A DNA stretch of 63,754 nt from CAYYYW01 sp964476245 (GCA_964476245.1 CAYYYW010000005.1:1-63754), one strand, 5' to 3'; numbered from the stretch's first letter, positions 50,277 through 59,867 are shown. Program-made: numbers and translations. Notes: generated by a model not told the origin, from the letters alone.

Positions 50277-50682
50277 TTAATAATTTCAAATTTATAATTG
50301 TTACTGTGTCTCCTTTTTTATTTCCTTCAACATGAGCCCTTAAACCATTCTCAAACTTTTTTTCACTACAGATTTGCTCGCCTTGACCATAATCACATTG
50401 ACTACGATTATTAAAATCAAGCATCACCTGCAAAACCGGGGCGCCGGGTGCTTCATAAATAAACTTCCAAGCCATTTCCTCGTTCTCTTCTTTTTGGACA
50501 ATAACGCCATCTTTAATGAAGTTGGCGGATTGTTCCGGAATAAGAGTCGCCATCGTTTTTTTTACATCACCTGGTTTTTTAAAAAGATCAGTTGACTGGC
50601 CAGTATTCGGGGGGAGTTTACTAATTCGATAAATACCGTAACCAATGACGATTATCACCAAAATAACAAAAATTTTTTTCAT
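50269..50682 (-). CDS. Membrane-anchored hypothetical protein
   Basis: 137 aa, not recognised. A short N-terminal TM helix (about 3-19, KIFVILVIIVIGYGIYRI) precedes an extracytoplasmic domain with SANFIKDGVIVQKEENEEMA, APGAPVLQVMLDFNNRS and two cysteines (SQCDYGQGEQICSEK). The 5' region has a G-rich SD (GGGGGGG) about 12 nt before the ATG. It lies between the 1095-residue protein and the PsbP-like protein in the same direction, overlapping the latter by 8 nt, so they form an operon. Confidence 0.6.
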   Translation of the reverse strand: MKKIFVILVIIVIGYGIYRISKLPPNTGQSTDLFKKPGDVKKTMATLIPEQSANFIKDGVIVQKEENEEMAWKFIYEAPGAPVLQVMLDFNNRSQCDYGQGEQICSEKKFENGLRAHVEGNKKGDTVTIINLKLLNE

Positions 50683-50709
50683 ATCAAATCACCCCCCCCT
50701 TTTTTTTGT

Positions 50710-53700
50710 CTAATTACAATCGTCCTCATAATATCCAAGGCAATAAAACGTAGTTCCTCGCAGTCCTCCAATTCCTGTTTCCGGATCGCATTGACTGCAA
50801 TAAGAACAGACGTTGGAAAATTCTTGTATGTCCAGTCTTTCTTTTCCGTTGTCAAAAACCAATCTTGTGTTTCCACAAACTGTATTTTTTGGTTGATTAT
50901 CACAATTCATACTTGAGTTATATACGTCAGAAGTACATTTGGTAAGACTTTGTTCAGCATTAATTAAAGAAAAAGAGTTTAAAAAACATTTTTCCGTTTG
51001 TTCGTTTTTGTCCTTAAGATCGTCTGTTATAAAAATCGACGAACTCAAAAGATAATAAATATCATTCTTTTTAAAGTAATACATTTCCGAGCGATGCTTG
51101 CACGAGGTTGAGTTTTCGTCAGTTTGGCTGCTGCAAGCCATTTCTGTTTCGTCAATGTATTTTTCAACATTTGTTAATCCTTTAAATTCAACAGTGTCTT
51201 TTACCTGGTTGCCGGTATTGTTTTCAAACCACATGCCATAATTTTCGTCAGTTTTAAGATCATAGGTTGAAGCTAAAATTTCAAATCGGGATATTTTATA
51301 TTTCGGATCGATTTGTTCCTCTGGTCTTGTTGTTGAGACTAAACTTCGGTAAGTTAGATTATCAGAGCTCCACTCGTCTATTGAAGTATCAGTCCATCCC
51401 GTTGGGATTTTAAATGAAAAACCAAATTTATCACTTTTATATTCTTGCCAATCACGGGTACAATCGTCGGTAATGGTAACTGAAGGAGGTTGTTGTCCTC
51501 CTCGCGTCTGACTGGCAGCGGAAACTAAACGATAACTGACATAATAATCACCAACGTCTTTATTGATATGTTTTGTCAAAGGCGAAGAATTTTTAGACCC
51601 ATCTTCATAATAAGAAAGATTGGCAGAGCCGCGGAACGAATAACTATCCGGAAAACTAAACATCCCACTAGCCAATTGACTGTCTTTGTTTGTTCCTGTA
51701 TCTAAAGAAACCAAACCAGAAGAACGGTTTATTACACAACCAAAAACTCCAAGATGGGTATCTTGACCAGCTTCCACAGGCTGGCCGTTTTGATAGGGGT
51801 AACAAAATGAAATCGGATTATATCCGCTTGCGGTAATCTCAAATCTTGCCATACCGGAAGAACCGGGAAACACAGCTTGAGGCAGCTCACCAAATTCAAC
51901 ACCGCCACTTGCTTTACTATTAAATTGTCTTTCTGTTAATAATAAATTGTCTGAGTCATATACTTTAATATTAACGCCTACGCCATTCGGGTCCAGCCTA
52001 CTGCCATTTTCCAATACTTTCGTAAGTTGCACCCAAAGCTTAACATTACCGCTATTGTTCAATTTGTCTATAAACGGAACCAGATAATTACCCGGGATAT
52101 GTTTTGTATGAAGAATGAATTGGTTGGCAAACCAATCATCAAAAAATATACCTTCCGCTATTGGTTTAACGCTTTTGGCAATATTTGGTATTTTATCTTT
52201 TAGATTTTCATCTATGGTTTGGCTGTACAAAACATTATTAAACCTGACAAAAAATTGATCGTCATTTATGTAGAGTTTGTACAATGCAGTTGCGGCAAGG
52301 GCTGAAGGTCCCGGATTAGCAGGATAAGAAAGACTCTCCATGTTTCCATTGACAGTCGCCCAAGCGGGATTTTGACCTGTCAGCTCATAAAATGGACATT
52401 TTATTCGCAGGTTTCCATCTTTTTCAGGCTCAAAAAGTTTAATATAAATATCTTTTGAAAGAAGATCTCTCATTCCTATTTCCCAGTTAAACGGCATATA
52501 AAAGCTTAAATCATCATGAACCGCCGCCATTATTAACCAGGTTATCAAAGACTGATTTCCTATTGAATGGCTCTGAAGAACTATTTCATTAGTGCTGGCA
52601 TTGTAATAATTATCATCTCCTATTTTCATACTCACGCTAATTTGAGCATAAGCATGACCATATACCTCATTTATCTTTCTATAAATTTGACCAACGTCAG
52701 CGCTTAAATCCCTGCCGGTTTCAGCCTGATATTTTTCCTTTATATCGCCGATATAACGAAAGCTTAGGTCTCCGCTGTTTCGGCAAACATCATCTAAACA
52801 ACCGGCCGGGCAATAGATGCTTATTGTCTTAGATTTTTTTCCGTCCGAATCACAGACAGCCTCGATTAAGTTTGTCCAGTTTTGACAGCTATCCCAAATG
52901 ACTTTATCATCAGAATGACCTGAAGCAGGTCTAACATAGCCTCTAATATATTTGTCTTCTCCATCAGAATCAAAACACGACTGGTAACCTGTTGGTGTTG
53001 GAGGGGGCGGGTTGGTTGGGGTTGGAGTAAGTGGTTGATTCAAACAAACGCTGTCTTGACATCCATTTTCACAGCGAAAAGCCTCCCAAACAGGCAGTCC
53101 ATCCTCACAATAACCTTCCAAAAGTCTACAAAAAAAATCTGAACAACTATCAACGAGTTTTCCTGTATAAACAGAATAACAACTGTCTTCGTAAGTGGTA
53201 TTCCACCAGGTTGTGACGCCTTTTGTAAACAGTTTTTTCCCGCCGTCAGAATCAATACAGGGATAATTTGTTGGGGTTGGGGTAGCTGAAGGCAAAATTA
53301 TAGGCGTTGATATTGGTTTTTTTGTGGGTATTGGTGTTGCGGTAGAAATAGGTTCATCATAAGGGGTTAAACAACGCCCATTTCTACAATTATATGTACA
53401 TACTGTTCGCTGGAGCGTACACAACTGTGTTCCCCATTTATCACAATAATATTGGTCAATTGAAATTTGATCAGAAGTACATGCATCTTCAATCTTTTTT
53501 TCTACATCCTGACAAACACCTTTATAATAGATGTCTTGTGTTGGATCATTGTCAGTACAAGGTTCGGGGGTGGGTGAGGCTTGCCCGGAACGTGATTTGT
53601 CACTTCCTGTTGGTACATTTTGTTCCCCAACATTTTCTTCAGCAGATTTCTGTTCCAAATCAGGCAAGATCGGTTTCCCGTTTTGTGTCAAAACAATAAC

Positions 53701-53997
53701 AACCGGTGTGTCTGGTTTCTCTACAGATGATGTTGAAGTAATTTTTGCCGAAAGAATAGTATTTATTTTTTCATCAAGCTCTTTTTGTTGTTGAACGGTT
53801 AGATTGTTAAGGTCTTCCTTTTTTATGCTTTTGGGCAATTCAACCGCATAGGTGCTTCCTAGAAAAGCGCTTGGTTTACTAAAGATAAATTTATTTAGTA
53901 AAAAATATCCTACGACGCCAAAAACTGTTATCATAAATAGAAAAATAGGTATTTTTACACCAGCAGGACAAGAAGAAAAAAATTTTTTCAACATCAA
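50710..53997 (-). CDS. Large membrane-anchored protein with Cys-rich repeat modules and a PsbP-like domain
   Basis: 1095 aa. TM helix at about 15-38 (IPIFLFMITVFGVVGYFLLN), then a linker and three Cys-rich modules (about 145-420) with a pattern such as C-DSDG-K-GG, ending CxxGCxDxVC (CENGCQDSVC, CPAGCLDDVC), separated by Pro/Thr-rich hinges (PTPTNPPPPTPTGYQ). A metallopeptidase-like or surface domain (about 420-640, SIGNQSLITWLIMAAVHDDL) and beta domains follow. A PsbP-like domain (about 860-1010) and a Cys-rich tail (CSYCSQCDPETGIGG) end the protein. Its disulfide-rich surface architecture is typical of large CPR exported proteins. Function unknown. Confidence 0.7.
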   Translation of the reverse strand: MMLKKFFSSCPAGVKIPIFLFMITVFGVVGYFLLNKFIFSKPSAFLGSTYAVELPKSIKKEDLNNLTVQQQKELDEKINTILSAKITSTSSVEKPDTPVVIVLTQNGKPILPDLEQKSAEENVGEQNVPTGSDKSRSGQASPTPEPCTDNDPTQDIYYKGVCQDVEKKIEDACTSDQISIDQYYCDKWGTQLCTLQRTVCTYNCRNGRCLTPYDEPISTATPIPTKKPISTPIILPSATPTPTNYPCIDSDGGKKLFTKGVTTWWNTTYEDSCYSVYTGKLVDSCSDFFCRLLEGYCEDGLPVWEAFRCENGCQDSVCLNQPLTPTPTNPPPPTPTGYQSCFDSDGEDKYIRGYVRPASGHSDDKVIWDSCQNWTNLIEAVCDSDGKKSKTISIYCPAGCLDDVCRNSGDLSFRYIGDIKEKYQAETGRDLSADVGQIYRKINEVYGHAYAQISVSMKIGDDNYYNASTNEIVLQSHSIGNQSLITWLIMAAVHDDLSFYMPFNWEIGMRDLLSKDIYIKLFEPEKDGNLRIKCPFYELTGQNPAWATVNGNMESLSYPANPGPSALAATALYKLYINDDQFFVRFNNVLYSQTIDENLKDKIPNIAKSVKPIAEGIFFDDWFANQFILHTKHIPGNYLVPFIDKLNNSGNVKLWVQLTKVLENGSRLDPNGVGVNIKVYDSDNLLLTERQFNSKASGGVEFGELPQAVFPGSSGMARFEITASGYNPISFCYPYQNGQPVEAGQDTHLGVFGCVINRSSGLVSLDTGTNKDSQLASGMFSFPDSYSFRGSANLSYYEDGSKNSSPLTKHINKDVGDYYVSYRLVSAASQTRGGQQPPSVTITDDCTRDWQEYKSDKFGFSFKIPTGWTDTSIDEWSSDNLTYRSLVSTTRPEEQIDPKYKISRFEILASTYDLKTDENYGMWFENNTGNQVKDTVEFKGLTNVEKYIDETEMACSSQTDENSTSCKHRSEMYYFKKNDIYYLLSSSIFITDDLKDKNEQTEKCFLNSFSLINAEQSLTKCTSDVYNSSMNCDNQPKNTVCGNTRLVFDNGKERLDIQEFSNVCSYCSQCDPETGIGGLRGTTFYCLGYYEDDCN

Positions 53998-54117
53998 TAT
54001 TCACTATAACATAGAAAATAAAAATGTCAAAATTTGTCATCCATGGGTGATAAGGAGTGTGTTCTCTTATTCAGGAATAGAAAGGTTGAGATAAGCATAA
54101 ACGAGGTCATTTCTATA

Positions 54118-54852
54118 TTACTGTAAATTGATCAATCGCCTTAGAAAACTAAACAATAAGTATAAAAAACTCTTTTTTTCTTCTGAATTATCGTTTGTAT
54201 TTCTAACGGGAATAATAGGAGTAAGTTCTAATATTGGATCCAATGCTTCTTTTTCTTTCAAAAATTTATTCGGATCATACCATTTTTTCCCAACTTGACT
54301 AAGAGAACTTTCGTGTCCTCTAAAATAAAGGCCAACTCCATTATATACTCCAAAATGCAGATGTTTTCTCTCTTTAGATGTTTCACTGCTAAATTGTTCT
54401 CCTAAAAAGGTCAATATAATAGGATTATTTTCTACTGTTATACGATCTCCAACTTTAATTGAAAGGTTTTTAATCTTAACATGTCCATATAAAACTGTAG
54501 CGTTTTCATTATCAAGCTCTTCTAATATAACTCCTCCATAGCCGGAAAGCGTTCCAATATAAGTAATTATTCCGGAAGACATGGCATATACCGGGACCTT
54601 TTTCTCAATTTCATTAGAAAATACCTCCAAATCAACCGCAGTATGATAACCATAAAATTTGTTATAGGGAAATAATTTTTCTTTTCCTCTATAAAAATTG
54701 TCGTCAATAAATTCTCCAAACCCTTTTATCGTTTGTCGTTCATAATATTTATCCATAGGGTAATACCATTTGGCATATATATTCTTAGGCAAAAACAAAA
54801 AAAATGAAGATAGCGCTAAAAAAAACACACTTATTTGTATAATCTTACCCAT
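54118..54852 (-). CDS. M23-family peptidase (LytM-like)
   Basis: 244 aa. Signal or anchor segment at about 5-24 (ISVFFLALSSFFLFLPKNIY), then a Zn-peptidase domain. GYHTAVDLEV carries the HxxxD metal ligands, and KERKHLHFGVYNG the HxH motif; VYAMSSGIITYIGTLSGYGG and LYGHVKIKNLSIKVGDRI complete the fold. M23 enzymes cut peptidoglycan cross-bridges during wall growth or separation. A TM-like C-terminus (FLYLLFSFLRRLINL) is present. It diverges from the alpha/beta hydrolase gene, with 57 nt between the two start codons. Confidence 0.87.
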   Translation of the reverse strand: MGKIIQISVFFLALSSFFLFLPKNIYAKWYYPMDKYYERQTIKGFGEFIDDNFYRGKEKLFPYNKFYGYHTAVDLEVFSNEIEKKVPVYAMSSGIITYIGTLSGYGGVILEELDNENATVLYGHVKIKNLSIKVGDRITVENNPIILTFLGEQFSSETSKERKHLHFGVYNGVGLYFRGHESSLSQVGKKWYDPNKFLKEKEALDPILELTPIIPVRNTNDNSEEKKSFLYLLFSFLRRLINLQ

Positions 54853-54909
54853 ATTACGAAATATAACAAAAATTTCACGCTTTCATTTATTAATGATAAA
54901 ATTTTTACT

Positions 54910-55923
54910 ATGTCTAAACGAATTACATTATCATTCATTTTAATACTGGTTGCTCTTTTAATGGTTATTGTTGGAACAATTATTAAAAAATCTTCAAAGA
55001 ACAATGTTGTTTCTCCTCGACGCTTGACAGAAAATGACACTAATGTTCAAGAACTGCCAGTATTTATTGAGTCGTTACGGAAAAGAAATTATCCTGCAAG
55101 CGAGATAGCAATCGAGGAGACATTAACATCAGGGGTTAATTATCAACGACATATTGTGTCCTATAAATCGGATGGGTTGAAGATCTACGGACTACTAACA
55201 ATACCAAATTCATCAAGACCGTCAAATGGTTATCCGACGATCATATTTTTACATGGATATGTTTCTCCTAAAACATATATTACAACCAATGATTATATTG
55301 CCACTCAGGATGGTTTAGCCAGGAGCGGATTTATTACTTTTAAACCCGACTTGAGAGGACATGGAAAATCCCAAGGAGATGCAACAGGCGCTCATTTTTC
55401 GGAAAGCTACGTAGTTGATACGTTAAACGCACTATCGGCATTAAAAATTGATAAAGATGTTGATTCAAAAAGAATAGGTATCTGGGGGCATTCAAACGGA
55501 GGTGAAATCGGACTTAAAGCCATGGTGGTATCCAAAGAAATTAAAGCGAGTGTATTTTGGGCCGGTGTTGTTGGAAGTTTTCAAGACATGCTTGAAACAT
55601 ACAATTCTCGCATCCCTTTCATGAGGAGAAACGCGCCTGATCTAGTTGTCAAATACGGTAGCCCAAGCGCCAATCCAACTTTTTGGAACAAACTTGACCC
55701 TTACTCATCTCTTGATGACATCTCAGGCCCAATTCAACTTCATCATGGGACAGCAGACAGCAGTGTACCAATAGAATTGTCAATCCATCTTAAAAATGCA
55801 TTGGAAAAAGAAGGAAAAAGAGCAGAGCTGTATAAATATAATGGAGCCAATCATAATTTTAATGGAGATTCATTTGCTACGGCTATGCAAAGATCAGTAG
55901 ATTTTTTTAAAAAATATCTTTAG
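54910..55923 (+). CDS. Membrane-anchored alpha/beta hydrolase (prolyl oligopeptidase-like)
   Basis: 337 aa from the ATG at 54910, which a TAAAAT box precedes by 7 nt; an upstream in-frame start at 54835 would overlap the M23 gene. Anchor helix at about 6-27, then the S9-like hydrolase fold: PTIIFLHGYVSPKTY, nucleophile GIWGHSNGGEIGLKA (GxSxG as GHSNGG), acid in HHGTADSSVPIEL and His in GANHNFNGD. It is probably an extracytoplasmic esterase or peptidase. Nothing in the context fixes the substrate. Confidence 0.83.
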   Translation: MSKRITLSFILILVALLMVIVGTIIKKSSKNNVVSPRRLTENDTNVQELPVFIESLRKRNYPASEIAIEETLTSGVNYQRHIVSYKSDGLKIYGLLTIPNSSRPSNGYPTIIFLHGYVSPKTYITTNDYIATQDGLARSGFITFKPDLRGHGKSQGDATGAHFSESYVVDTLNALSALKIDKDVDSKRIGIWGHSNGGEIGLKAMVVSKEIKASVFWAGVVGSFQDMLETYNSRIPFMRRNAPDLVVKYGSPSANPTFWNKLDPYSSLDDISGPIQLHHGTADSSVPIELSIHLKNALEKEGKRAELYKYNGANHNFNGDSFATAMQRSVDFFKKYL

Positions 55924-55950
55924 AAATTGATTTTGTTAGGTTAATTTTCT

Positions 55951-56064
55951 TTATCTTTTTTTCTCTTTTTTTTCTTCATTATTACAACACTTTTCTTCAT
56001 TACGATGGCAGTCGCAGTCGCATTGACAACAACAGCAACAACAGCATTTTTTGTGGTGTCCCAT
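55951..56064 (-). CDS. 37-aa Cys-rich miniprotein (metallothionein-like)
   Basis: A 38-codon ORF too short for usual gene callers. The peptide starts MGHHKKCCCCCCCQCDCDCH and ends in a Lys/Glu-rich tail. It has 12 cysteines in 37 residues, including seven in a row, with His residues on both sides, which strongly suggests metal binding. It lies 36 nt after the stop of the Gln-rich protein gene on the same strand, so it is probably the last gene of that transcript. AAAGGGG lies about 12 nt before the ATG as a weak SD. No close named family is recalled. Confidence 0.6.
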   Translation of the reverse strand: MGHHKKCCCCCCCQCDCDCHRNEEKCCNNEEKKEKKR

Positions 56065-56100
56065 AATCTTTATCAGCCCCTTTATTAATATATTAATTTA

Positions 56101-56841
56101 TTACTTAGCAAATAACTTAAATAACCATCCAAGCAAACTACTTGATTGCTCCTCAAGAGCAATTTTGTCTTGGAGGGCAGTGTTTTGTTCAGTTAACGCC
56201 TGAATTGTTTCCTGAACCATAGCGATGCTATCTTGATTGATTAATTGATTTTTCAGTTGCTCAAGTTGTTGAATCCGCAGTTGGTTTTGTTCCATTTGCT
56301 TTTTTACATTCTTCAAAGCTTGATAGTTTGGTCCTATTAATGATTTCAACAATCCGCCTCTGTTGTCAACTTTCCCTAACTCTGTTTGTGTCTGATCTTG
56401 GGCTTGTTTTTGCTCTTGTGCGATCTGTTTTATTTGCTCGTCGATACCACCCTGCGTTGTTTTAGTTGTAAGTAATTCCATTACCTTTTGAGAAACAATG
56501 CTCATGTTTTTTTTTGCTGTTTCACTTCTTGGTGATTCGTCCTTGGGCATGTCTTGAGTTTGACTCTCTTCGTCATCTCCTTGGGTTTCTTGCTCTTGAG
56601 TGTTGGTCTGAATTTTTAAATCTTCACCCGCATTTTTGGTTTTTACCTGATTCTGGTTTTGAACTTGGTTTCCTGTTGCAGAAGGAGATATCTGCAATTG
56701 CTGTTGTGTTTGGGTTTGTTGCTGGACTTTCTGACCAGTATTGGTGTTTTGGGCGCCTGCTTCATTATTTTTAGCCGCAAAAGCGGGCACAATTAAACCA
56801 AAAGCCAAAAAGACCGGAAGAATAAATATTAATTTTTTCAT
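56101..56841 (-). CDS. Secreted Gln-rich coiled-coil protein
   Basis: 246 aa. Signal peptide about 1-22 (LIFILPVFLAFGLIVPAFAA). The first half is Gln/Thr/Asn-rich and low complexity (TGQKVQQQTQTQQQLQ); the second half is a long amphipathic helix/coiled coil (SQKVMELLTTKTTQGG, then QALKNVKKQMEQNQLRIQQL and IQALTEQNTALQDKIAL), ending LLGWLFKLFAK. The ATG at 56841 is decided by a perfect SD AAAGGAGGTGA nine bases upstream; a GTG inside that SD would be a false start. The Cys-rich miniprotein follows. Function unknown, perhaps surface structure. Confidence 0.68.
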   Translation of the reverse strand: MKKLIFILPVFLAFGLIVPAFAAKNNEAGAQNTNTGQKVQQQTQTQQQLQISPSATGNQVQNQNQVKTKNAGEDLKIQTNTQEQETQGDDEESQTQDMPKDESPRSETAKKNMSIVSQKVMELLTTKTTQGGIDEQIKQIAQEQKQAQDQTQTELGKVDNRGGLLKSLIGPNYQALKNVKKQMEQNQLRIQQLEQLKNQLINQDSIAMVQETIQALTEQNTALQDKIALEEQSSSLLGWLFKLFAK

Positions 56842-57147
56842 CAATAATTTCACCTCCTTTCAGTTCTTTTATAACTATATCAAACATAAAGGAAGTTTGG
56901 AATCCTACGAAGAATAACAAAAAATGAAGTTATTTTTAATGTGTTTGGCGTGTCGGTTTTTGAAACACTTAGGCCCGTAGTTAAAAAAAGAACATAATTA
57001 ACTTTTCAGGCAATTATTTTATGTAAAATATTATTTATGAAAGTCATTCTTCCCATCCAACCCCGCAAGCCATAGCCCTGAGTTAAACGAAGGGGATTGA
57101 CATTGTTTAAATGACGACGGTTAACTTTGCATAGCAATAACCTGTAA

Positions 57148-58320
57148 TATATAATACTCATTCATAATATATTCAATTATCGCATTGAATCGCCTCGAGA
57201 ACCACTTCCCATTGAAGTTCATATATCCAGATCTTGTCGAGAAAACATAATCGGCGACGTTGATTTTAATAGAATTTTAAGTTTTGCTAATTATGATCGT
57301 GATTTTGATCCTGTTTTAATAACTAAGGTTGATGGTAGAAATGTTTTTTTTCCTTTGATTCAACCTTGGAGTTGCTATGATACCGTTGAAATTTCTGGTG
57401 CAGGATTTTTAGATTGGGGCGTAAGGAATAATGATAGATCACTCGTAATTGTTTCAAATCCTGGTCAGAGAAATATGACAATACAACCGCCATCTGCTCA
57501 AGCCGATAAATGTAAGATGAACACGACGATAGTTGTAGACGGAAAATCTGTTAATCAAACGTCCGAAGATCCATTAGGATCTTATACTGAAGAAAGGGCA
57601 AAGAAAAAATATAAAAATACAAAAAATATTTTTAATTTAATTGTAGATCATGATAGTCCGTTTTTAACTCCTTATCCGATTGCAACAATTAAATATCCAG
57701 GAATACCTGATGGTAAGGGTGGATGTCAAACTGCACTAGTAACTATCTGTCCAGCCAAAGGACAACGTATGAGTGACCCGATAATTAATTTTCTAAATTT
57801 CCTTGACGAAATTTCCGAAATCGAAGAAAGAAGTAAACAATTTCGTTTATTATATCCTAAATTATTTTTTGACGTATTAGTGAGATTGGGACAATCAACA
57901 AGATTTCTACATGATTATAATTTGTGCCATTATCAAATAACTCTGGGTAATGTTTCTCCACCACTAAATGGATTTCGAGATGGTCCTACAAGAATTTGTC
58001 TTTATGATTGGTCAACTCTTGAACAGACTGACACAACAGACCCTTCTTTAGCGAGAGCGACCGATATGGCTGGTCCTTTAATTAGTGTTACAGCTGTGTT
58101 AGATGGTTTTTATCGAGTCAATCATATACCTTTGGATATAATTGCATCCATGGGATATAGTTCTACTTTACACTATCTTGCTGGTTACTATTATATTGAT
58201 CCTAGACAATTAGAGAGACGACTTGCATTATCGCAAGATGAAAGAGTAGATTTATCTCTAGTAAAAAATGAAGAGATTGCTCCGTTTTTAAAAACCCGTA
58301 TCTTTCCCCTAGTTGAATAA
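57148..58320 (+). CDS. Divergent kinase-like protein of unknown function
   Basis: About 390 codons if read from the first in-frame position after the TAA at 57145; no ATG, GTG or TTG occurs before the TTG at 57355, yet the upstream stretch (YRIESPREPLPIEVHISRS, then VDFNRILSFANYDRDFDP) looks like protein. Either a rare ATT start or a lost start is involved. The 3' part contains QSTRFLHDYNLCHYQITLGN and RICLYDWSTLEQTD, resembling the catalytic loop and metal Asp of protein or aminoglycoside kinases with the usual HxD replaced (CHYQ). An active kinase is doubtful. Confidence 0.55.
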   Translation, partial: YIILIHNIFNYRIESPREPLPIEVHISRSCRENIIGDVDFNRILSFANYDRDFDPVLITKVDGRNVFFPLIQPWSCYDTVEISGAGFLDWGVRNNDRSLVIVSNPGQRNMTIQPPSAQADKCKMNTTIVVDGKSVNQTSEDPLGSYTEERAKKKYKNTKNIFNLIVDHDSPFLTPYPIATIKYPGIPDGKGGCQTALVTICPAKGQRMSDPIINFLNFLDEISEIEERSKQFRLLYPKLFFDVLVRLGQSTRFLHDYNLCHYQITLGNVSPPLNGFRDGPTRICLYDWSTLEQTDTTDPSLARATDMAGPLISVTAVLDGFYRVNHIPLDIIASMGYSSTLHYLAGYYYIDPRQLERRLALSQDERVDLSLVKNEEIAPFLKTRIFPLVE

Positions 58321-58614
58321 GAAGTAACTTTTAAAATCCCACGAAGCCTCCTTTATTCTTGGATCTGCAATGGGTGAAAGCTGGCGGGCATAGACGGTGT
58401 TCGGACCTATTTTAAGGCTAATTATCTACAAATTCCCTTATATCCAAGTATTTGACTTACAAGATAATTTAAATCCCTGTCCATAAGGATTGACATTGTT
58501 TAATACTTAATAAAAGAATTATTACATCCTATTGAATTTGGAATAATAAGAAGGATATCAGAAATTGTATATATCCACTTGAAATATATTTGCCATATTT
58601 ATATTATAAATTAA

Positions 58615-59268
58615 ATGGTCGATTCTAATTTAACTTCTTATATCGGTAAACTGCGAGCTATGAATGTTTCTGATGAAACAATTAAGGAACAATTAGTTAA
58701 AAATAGTTGGCAAGAAACAGAAGTTCAAGAAGCATTATTACCCTCATCTCCATCAACGCAAACAATTCTTCCGCCCCCACCAGTTCCTAGATTTAGTATG
58801 TGGATTAGTTTTCAGTATGTATTGCTTTTTATAACGCTATGGATTTGGTCTATTTCTATGGGTAGTATCTGGAATTATGCAATTGATAAACATATACCAG
58901 ACAATCTTGCCAAAAGCACGTCTTATGGTTATATGAATGCATTTAATAGTACTTTATTACAGGGATATTTAGCTGCTATAGTTGTCGCGTACCCATTTTT
59001 TATTGGATTATTTATATCGTTAGATAAACAAGTTGGAATAAATCCAGGAGTTCGTAATATTAAAACCCGAAAGATATTAATGTACTTTACTATCATAGTC
59101 AATTTTTTATACATGATTGCAATGCTAATTACCACAGTCTTTGGTTTTTTGGGAGCAACAACTTCAACAAGAACAATTCCTCATTTACTTGTTAATTTAA
59201 TTATTCCAGGATCAATCTGTATGTTTATATTACAGGAGGTTCGCGAGGATCGTAAAACATCTGTATGA
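58615..59268 (+). CDS. DUF5671-like membrane protein with N-terminal UBA-like helix
   Basis: 217 aa. Residues 1-42 form a small helical module (LTSYIGKLRAMNVSDETIKE, QLVKNSWQETEVQEALL), followed by a Pro-rich linker (LPPPPVPRF) and four TM helices (about 60-215, beginning SFQYVLLFITLWIWSIS). This layout is common in CPR genomes as the DUF5671 family. Its function is unknown. The pilin-like gene follows with a 4-nt overlap of stop and start (ATGA), so the two proteins are translated together. Confidence 0.7.
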   Translation: MVDSNLTSYIGKLRAMNVSDETIKEQLVKNSWQETEVQEALLPSSPSTQTILPPPPVPRFSMWISFQYVLLFITLWIWSISMGSIWNYAIDKHIPDNLAKSTSYGYMNAFNSTLLQGYLAAIVVAYPFFIGLFISLDKQVGINPGVRNIKTRKILMYFTIIVNFLYMIAMLITTVFGFLGATTSTRTIPHLLVNLIIPGSICMFILQEVREDRKTSV

Positions 59269-59678
59269 AAAAAAATAAAATCACCATGATTATTCTTTCG
59301 TTCATAGTTTTATCTACTGTCATTTATGGATTTATGGACGGGGGGTCTCCTCAAGCAGCTCGCAACAAACGGTTTGACGATACGAGAATTCAAAATGTCC
59401 AGACTATTAAAAATTGGGTGGGTTCATATTATCGTACAAATAAAGTATTGCCTCCCACTGTTATTGAAGCTTCTACAAGTTACAGTAGTGGAAATTCAAA
59501 AGTGCCATCTGATCCTGAAACAAATATTGAATATCAATATCAAATCGTTGGTAGCAAAGAGTATAAAATCTGTGCTACTTTCAGTACGAACACCATGAAT
59601 AATGCCCCTCAATACTTATTAGAATATTCGCATATATCTGGTTTTTACTGCTTTACGTTTAATGGGGATAAATATTAG
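59265..59678 (+). CDS. Pseudopilin-like protein (GspG-like)
   Basis: 137 aa. An N-terminal hydrophobic helix (about 6-24, TMIILSFIVLSTVIYGF) is followed by a helix and a beta region with the GspG-like signature: RNKRFDDTRIQNVQTIKNWV, GSYYRTNKVLPPTV, KVPSDPETNIEYQYQIV and EYKICATFST. The conserved SDP and CPR distribution point to a pseudopilin of a type II/IV machine, though the classical prepilin leader is not obvious. It overlaps the DUF5671 gene, which suggests an accessory membrane role. Confidence 0.62.
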   Translation: MKKNKITMIILSFIVLSTVIYGFMDGGSPQAARNKRFDDTRIQNVQTIKNWVGSYYRTNKVLPPTVIEASTSYSSGNSKVPSDPETNIEYQYQIVGSKEYKICATFSTNTMNNAPQYLLEYSHISGFYCFTFNGDKY

Positions 59679-59777
59679 CCTCAATAACATTCTCTTATTC
59701 AACCCCGCAAGCTATGGTTATGAGTTCTTCGATCCTGCTTAGGATAAATTTAACGAGGGGCTATAGTCCTGAGCGAA

Positions 59778-59794
59778 GTCCCGCTGAGCGGGAC
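59778..59794. repeat. Small palindrome GTCCCGCTGAGCGGGAC
   Basis: Identical to 46538-46554. It directly precedes the second copy of the 70-bp repeat; the gap 59679-59944 otherwise holds repeat debris such as CAACCCCGCAAGCTATGG, also found at 57060. Confidence 0.7.
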
Positions 59795-59797
59795 GGT

Positions 59798-59867
59798 GCG
59801 GGGTTTCGCACTCTGAATGCCTGAAGCGGCTGATGCCCCGACCGTAAGGTCGGGGAGTGCTTCACTT
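59798..59867 (+). repeat. 70-bp structured repeat, copy 2
   Basis: One mismatch (C to T after GAATGC) to 48224-48293. The same helices can form, including CCCCGACC/GGTCGGGG. It sits about 78 bp upstream of obg. Confidence 0.7.
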
